A stretch of DNA of 26,084 bases from CAG-390 sp045546615 (GTDB lineage Bacteria > Bacillota > Clostridia > Oscillospirales > CAG-272): contig JAZQDD010000014.1 of the NCBI GenBank assembly GCA_045546615.1, positions 1 to 26,084 of the forward strand. Direction: 5' to 3'. The notes beneath the pieces were generated by a model. That model ran no database searches, was not told where the DNA came from, and worked only from the letters and a program-made list of their open reading frames with translations. Shown here piece after piece: positions 22,762-26,084 of the stretch. The translations under genes were made by a program, and so were the position numbers. How positions within the stretch are numbered: the stretch's first letter is position 1; each line of letters opens with the position of its first letter.

Positions 22762-24134
22762 TTTTTCTTATTTTTGCCCACGAGAGCTATATACCCGAGC
22801 AGCGCGGCAAGGTAAACCGCAAGTATTCCGCAGGAGATAAGCGCCTGCGCATCTCCCGTTCCCGCGTAGCTGATAACGAGAAGCATGGGAGCTCCGAATA
22901 TTATTCCGAACGAGCTTCCCGTAACGAGATTCGAGGATGCGGGAGTTTCCATTTCAGGGTCGATCTCGCGCAACAGCAAAACGCCCGACGAGATAGTTCC
23001 CGTAAGCATTCCGTACATTGACAAAAAGCCCTCGTAAAAATAGTTTTTGTAGAGCTTTTTGCTCATAGCGTAGAGATATATAAATGTCACGATACCGCCC
23101 GTTACAGCCATAATGACAAAGGGCAGCCACAGCCCCTCAAGGTCGTTTATCTCAATGCTTGCGATAGCCGAAACTATCATAAGGTCAAAGGCAAGTCCCG
23201 AAATTCTGCTGAGCAGATAATTGTTCTGATACTGACGGTTCATTATCTTGGCGCGGCGCAGTTTTTTGATGACCACACCGACAGCGGCGGCAACCATCGA
23301 GCCTATAATGAAGTTAAAGCCCCAAAGCAAGGTGGAAACGGTTGCGGCAAGACCGGGAGATATCGCCTGCAAAAGCGTGGTGATGCCGAGAGTAACAAGG
23401 TAAGTGAGCAAATACACGCCAAACACGAGCGCGACCTGCACGCTGAGCTTGTCAACGGACGATGCGATCGGTATCTCGTCCTTGCTTTGAAACGTATCTA
23501 TCGAAACAGAGCCGGAGACTTCATCTCTTATCTTGCCGTCGAGAGCGCCGCGCCTTTTAAGCACGTTTATAAATATCACGCCAACGATGCAGGCGCAAAG
23601 GTATCCCGCGGCGGCAAGGGAAAGTCCAAAGGTCTTTCCGCCCGCAAACCCAAGTGCCTCGTACGTCGCGCCGACGTTGTTCGCCTGACCGGGACCTTGA
23701 CCGTAGGCAAGCGCAAGCAGTATTCCGCCGGCGTCAAAAAAGCTCGGTAGCACGGTATGCGCAAGCGTTATGGATATAAAAAGTCCCGCAAGTCCCTGAA
23801 CGAGATACGTGCTGACGATGAGCGCGCCCGAGACGCTTCCTTCCCTTGCGCCGACACCGCCCTCGTCGGACGGTATGCGAAGTGCCATTGCAATAAAACC
23901 AAGTGCAAGAGCGTGATAGGTCACGGTTTCAAGAAACGCCGACGAAAGCGAAACAATGCCGAGCTGGCGCAGGGCAAGCAGTATAAAGCCCGCAAGCACG
24001 GCGGTGGGTATCATCGTGCTTCGGATAAAGCGGAGCTTGCGCCTCAATACATTTGCCCCAAGCACGAAAACCGCAATAATACCTATCTGTATTATCGGCG
24101 ACCAAAGCGCGGTATTGGCTGATGAATAATCCAT
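22758..24134 (-). CDS. GltS-like (ESS family) sodium/glutamate symporter homolog
   Basis: A 458-residue polytopic membrane protein resembling the ESS (glutamate:Na+ symporter, GltS) family and its uncharacterised clostridial relatives. Two inverted halves can be seen, each with a Gly-rich signature: LALAYGQGPGQANNVG in the first half and YGMLTGTISSGVLLLREI in the second, corresponding to the re-entrant loops that bind substrate and sodium. The start is placed at 24134 (MDYSS) rather than the in-frame ATG at 24152 because AAAGGAAGG precedes it and the upstream ATG is part of that ribosome-binding stretch; only one base separates this ATG from the upstream stop. Substrate is uncertain; an acidic amino or organic acid is the family's usual cargo. 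Confidence 0.82.
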   Translation of the reverse strand: MDYSSANTALWSPIIQIGIIAVFVLGANVLRRKLRFIRSTMIPTAVLAGFILLALRQLGIVSLSSAFLETVTYHALALGFIAMALRIPSDEGGVGAREGSVSGALIVSTYLVQGLAGLFISITLAHTVLPSFFDAGGILLALAYGQGPGQANNVGATYEALGFAGGKTFGLSLAAAGYLCACIVGVIFINVLKRRGALDGKIRDEVSGSVSIDTFQSKDEIPIASSVDKLSVQVALVFGVYLLTYLVTLGITTLLQAISPGLAATVSTLLWGFNFIIGSMVAAAVGVVIKKLRRAKIMNRQYQNNYLLSRISGLAFDLMIVSAIASIEINDLEGLWLPFVIMAVTGGIVTFIYLYAMSKKLYKNYFYEGFLSMYGMLTGTISSGVLLLREIDPEMETPASSNLVTGSSFGIIFGAPMLLVISYAGTGDAQALISCGILAVYLAALLGYIALVGKNKKK

Positions 24135-24135
24135 A

Positions 24136-25284
24136 TCATACCTTCCTTTCATCCTCGCGTGTCACGCAACACGCCTCATAAAAAAGATAAAATTTAAGCG
24201 AGTTACAACCCTCATCGGGAATGATCTCGTAATATCCCTTGTTAGCGGTAAAAAGTATCGCTCTCTTTCCGCGCATGGAAAAGCCCTTTATCTCATCGGT
24301 GCTTACGCAAAAATCTCCAACGGAGAGTTCGGTTGCGTTAAGCCTTACCTTGCCCGTGCAGACGGGAGTCACGTTATGCTCCGTGTCGATGGAAAAGAGC
24401 GACGCACTCTCGGCGGTATATTCCGCACCGCTTGCGGCATCATACGCCACACGCTCCTTTTGCCAATCGGAAAGCGCGCGCACGGTGTCAAAGCGCGTAC
24501 CCGAAAGCATTCCGTACTCGTCGTATTTTATCTCGCAGGAGCATTTCTTGCACCTTGCCGTATCGCCCTCGGATGAAAAGCTGTCACGCGCACCGCAATC
24601 GGGACAGATGAAAACGAGATTTTCAAGCCCCTCGGCAAGATGGCAAGAGGCGTAACGCTTCGGCGCGGCAAGCTGTGCATCGTACGCGCTGACCGACAGA
24701 TCGCGCACTATTGCGGCGTAGACCTCATCATTCGTCATGGCGGAAAGCTCATCTGCGGTGTAAACGCGCACGGGTGCGCCGCGCACCGCGCCGCGCCGCG
24801 TTTTTTTGCTCCACATCGGGCTTGCGAAATATCCACCCTCTATTTTATAGGTGACAAGACCGCATTTCGCGCCCTTGACCAGAGCCGCCGTTGACGGCGG
24901 AATGGGGCATGGCTCGCCGTCCCACGAGCGCACCCCCTCGGGGAAGATGCAAACGCTCGCACCGCCGCGCACGCGGCGAAGGACCGCCATAACGGAAGCG
25001 GCGGCGGACGCCCCCTTCGGGCGCATTATCGGGTCAAAACAGAATTTCAAAAAAGCGTAAAGCCGCTTCCAACGCGCGATATGCTCGCTGCCGAAAAAGT
25101 ACATAGGGCGCGGAAAGCTCGCCGCCACGAACACAAGGTCGTAGTCGGTAACGTGGTTTGAAAGAACTATGTATTTTTCGGGAAGTCCCTTTGCCTTTTC
25201 GTATTTATAGCCGAATTTCAGCTTTACGAAAAGCGTAGCAAGCGGACGAAAAAAGCGGTAGAAAAAATTATGCTTGGCACTCAA
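24136..25284 (-). CDS. PlsC-like acyltransferase fused to a zinc ribbon and C-terminal domain
   Basis: A 382-residue protein. Residues 1-200 are a lysophosphatidic-acid-type acyltransferase, which esterifies glycerol phosphate lipids at the membrane: NHVTDYD (43-49) is the catalytic His-x4-Asp motif and FPEGVRS (114-120) the glycerol-phosphate binding motif. A four-Cys zinc ribbon follows (CPDC 227-230, CKKC 245-248) and then a C-terminal domain of about 130 residues whose strand pattern (FCVSTDEIKGFSMRGKR.AILFTANKGYYEI) resembles a PH/GRAM-like fold. The extra domains are not in classical PlsC (about 240 residues). The start is TTG at 25284 with AAGAAGGT seven bases upstream; the first internal ATG comes at residue 61 and would remove the active-site His. 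First gene of the operon. Confidence 0.85.
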   Translation of the reverse strand: MSAKHNFFYRFFRPLATLFVKLKFGYKYEKAKGLPEKYIVLSNHVTDYDLVFVAASFPRPMYFFGSEHIARWKRLYAFLKFCFDPIMRPKGASAAASVMAVLRRVRGGASVCIFPEGVRSWDGEPCPIPPSTAALVKGAKCGLVTYKIEGGYFASPMWSKKTRRGAVRGAPVRVYTADELSAMTNDEVYAAIVRDLSVSAYDAQLAAPKRYASCHLAEGLENLVFICPDCGARDSFSSEGDTARCKKCSCEIKYDEYGMLSGTRFDTVRALSDWQKERVAYDAASGAEYTAESASLFSIDTEHNVTPVCTGKVRLNATELSVGDFCVSTDEIKGFSMRGKRAILFTANKGYYEIIPDEGCNSLKFYLFYEACCVTREDERKV

Positions 25285-25313
25285 AAGTAATACCTTCTTA
25301 ACAGTTTTTCTAT

Positions 25314-25342
25314 ATTATATCATAAAATATTGGTATTTTTAA
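25314..25342 (-). promoter_or_regulatory. Probable promoter of the acyltransferase operon
   Basis: Read on minus: extended -10 TGATATAAT (TATAAT 25314-25319). The -35 region 17 bases upstream is poor (TTAAAA, 25337-25342), so this promoter would rely on the extended -10. Confidence 0.55.
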
Positions 25343-25386
25343 GTATTTCGTTGCATTTTTCAGTAAAAATTCACACAACACAAGCA

Positions 25387-25415
25387 TTGACAAGGGGCGA
25401 TTTTGCATTTATAAT
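25387..25415 (+). promoter_or_regulatory. Near-consensus sigma-A promoter of the VOC gene
   Basis: -35 TTGACA (25387-25392), 17-base spacer, -10 TATAAT (25410-25415), both perfect. AAAAGGAGAG lies just before the ATG at 25444. Confidence 0.92.
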
Positions 25416-25443
25416 GTAATCATAAAGCGAAAAGGAGAGAAAA

Positions 25444-25827
25444 ATGAAGCTTCATCACATCGCGCTGAAATCCTCTGATATTGAAAAAACGCTCGCCTTT
25501 TATACCGCTATCGGTATGCGTCAGGTCGCAGAATGGGGCGAGGGTACGGGGCGCACCGTTATGCTTGACATAGGCGACGGCACTCGCCTTGAAATATTCG
25601 CAAACGGCGGCGACGAGTTTCCGCCGCGCGGAAAGTGGCTGCACCTTGCGCTTGCGTCGGAGGACGTTGACGCATCCTACGCCGCCGCGCTCGAGGCGGG
25701 CGCTACCGCGCTGACTCCGCCAAAGACCGTGGACATTCCCACGGCAAGACCTGCCCCCATGTCCATCCGCATAGCCTTCGTCAAAGGCCCCGACGGCGAG
25801 GAAGTGGAGTTTTTTGCGGAAGTTTAA
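25444..25827 (+). CDS. VOC family protein (glyoxalase/lactoylglutathione lyase-like)
   Basis: A 127-residue vicinal-oxygen-chelate protein made of two beta-alpha-beta3 units. The first unit begins LHHIALKSSDIEKTLAFY (3-20) and has TRLEIF (47-52); the second has WLHLAL (65-70) and ends GPDGEEVEFF (115-124). The metal ligand pattern His5, Glu50, His67, Glu122 is complete, as in glyoxalase I, so a lyase for methylglyoxal adducts is plausible, though fosfomycin-resistance-like and epimerase members share the fold. It is a single-gene unit with a very strong promoter and ribosome binding site, divergent from the acyltransferase operon. Confidence 0.92.
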   Translation: MKLHHIALKSSDIEKTLAFYTAIGMRQVAEWGEGTGRTVMLDIGDGTRLEIFANGGDEFPPRGKWLHLALASEDVDASYAAALEAGATALTPPKTVDIPTARPAPMSIRIAFVKGPDGEEVEFFAEV

Positions 25828-25838
25828 GTGCAAATGAT

Positions 25839-25910
25839 ATATTTGCCTTGCGGCAAATATGATATACGCCTTTGGCGTATGATGAATGATGTGTTTGCCG
25901 TTGGCAAACA
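25839..25910. repeat. Three tandem short palindromes
   Basis: Three hairpins in a row separated by GATGAT-like spacers: ATATTTGCC/GGCAAATAT (25839-25847, 25852-25860), ATACGCC/GGCGTAT (25864-25870, 25874-25880) and TGTTTGCC/GGCAAACA (25892-25899, 25903-25910). I recall the same style of units in intergenic regions of other gut Clostridia. No coding frame with a ribosome binding site is present. Confidence 0.8.
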
Positions 25911-25918
25911 TGAGGGAA

Positions 25919-25957
25919 AAAAACGGTCAGAGCCGCGCTCTGACCGTTTTTGCTTTT
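25919..25957 (+). terminator. Terminator of the VOC gene
   Basis: Perfect 15-bp arms AAAAACGGTCAGAGC (25919-25933) and its complement (25937-25951) with a three-base loop, followed by a T-rich tail. It lies after the palindrome array, so the array is transcribed as part of the 3' untranslated region. Confidence 0.88.
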
Positions 25958-26084
25958 ATAAATTGCTTTTTGCTCCGCAAAAAGCTACCTATTGAAAATT
26001 GAACAGCGCACCCTTCGCGTCATTCCGAAGTTCTGACGAGCTACTTCGAGTCAGAACGAGCGAATCTCGCAAAAATTCCGCAGA
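25958..26084. other. Non-coding hairpin-rich end of window
   Basis: Contains GCTTTTTGC/GCAAAAAGC (25965-25973, 25977-25985) and GTTCTGAC/GTCAGAAC (26030-26037, 26050-26057). I see no gene or promoter. The style resembles dispersed intergenic repeats; the element is cut by the window edge. Confidence 0.5.

Noticed and set aside
22057..22815. 252-codon plus-strand open frame opposite the radical SAM gene
   Set aside because: Antisense shadow; the minus frame carries the CxxxCxxC motif and operon context.

Overview
The window looks like chromosomal DNA of an uncultured anaerobic Clostridia (Oscillospirales-like) gut bacterium. The basis is inference from gene content and signals: textbook sigma-A promoters with 17-nt spacers (often with an extended -10, TGnTATAAT), strong AGGAG ribosome binding sites, lipobox lipoproteins, a VanY-type peptidase, a SleB-like domain, a YycJ/WalJ hydrolase next to rlmH, and Thr/Pro-rich surface linkers. 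No taxonomic marker is present that would settle the genus. No rRNA, tRNA, CRISPR array or transposase gene was seen.

Region 1 (1-2981) is accessory in character and visibly more AT-rich in its genes. It has a four-helix-bundle protein overlapping a GNAT acetyltransferase, then two unrelated small membrane-protein genes (1222-1749, 2013-2666). Each of these is preceded by a copy of the same roughly 85-bp promoter module and followed by its own terminator. A third copy of the module (2723-2806) has no gene behind it and runs into a terminator, so it is either a gene-less leftover or the promoter of a short RNA. Hairpins and a perfect 16-bp-arm palindrome lie between the units.

Region 2 (2915-10723, all plus strand) holds a SstT-type Ser/Thr:Na+ symporter followed by a GH43-like beta-propeller glycosidase; a 228-bp MITE-like inverted-repeat element (5085-5312); a membrane-anchored VanY-type D,D-carboxypeptidase with nine VTTAP repeats followed by a TIM-barrel sugar isomerase/epimerase; and serS followed by two tandem paralogous lipoproteins.

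Region 3 (10701-16200) has a DUF1934 gene on the minus strand; a small secreted SleB-like protein without the catalytic Glu; egsA (sn-glycerol-1-phosphate dehydrogenase) directly abutting a CPBP intramembrane protease; a minus-strand lipoprotein; and a divergently transcribed phosphoglucomutase/phosphomannomutase.

Region 4 (16203-25284) is two minus-strand operons. One reads galactokinase - small membrane protein - YycJ/WalJ-type MBL hydrolase - rlmH - giant WG-repeat exported protein with about 27 copies of a hexapeptide linker. The other reads PlsC-like acyltransferase/zinc-ribbon protein - GltS-like transporter - PflX-like radical SAM protein. Both junction types show stop/start overlaps that suggest translational coupling. 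Two genes (WG protein, acyltransferase) appear to start at TTG.

Region 5 (25387-26084) is a single VOC/glyoxalase-like gene behind a near-perfect promoter, then a run of small palindromes, a terminator and further hairpins to the window edge. The best candidates for something undescribed are the triplicated promoter module in region 1, the structured element at 5085-5312, and the tandem lipoprotein pair, whose N-terminal halves are nearly identical while the C-terminal halves have diverged.
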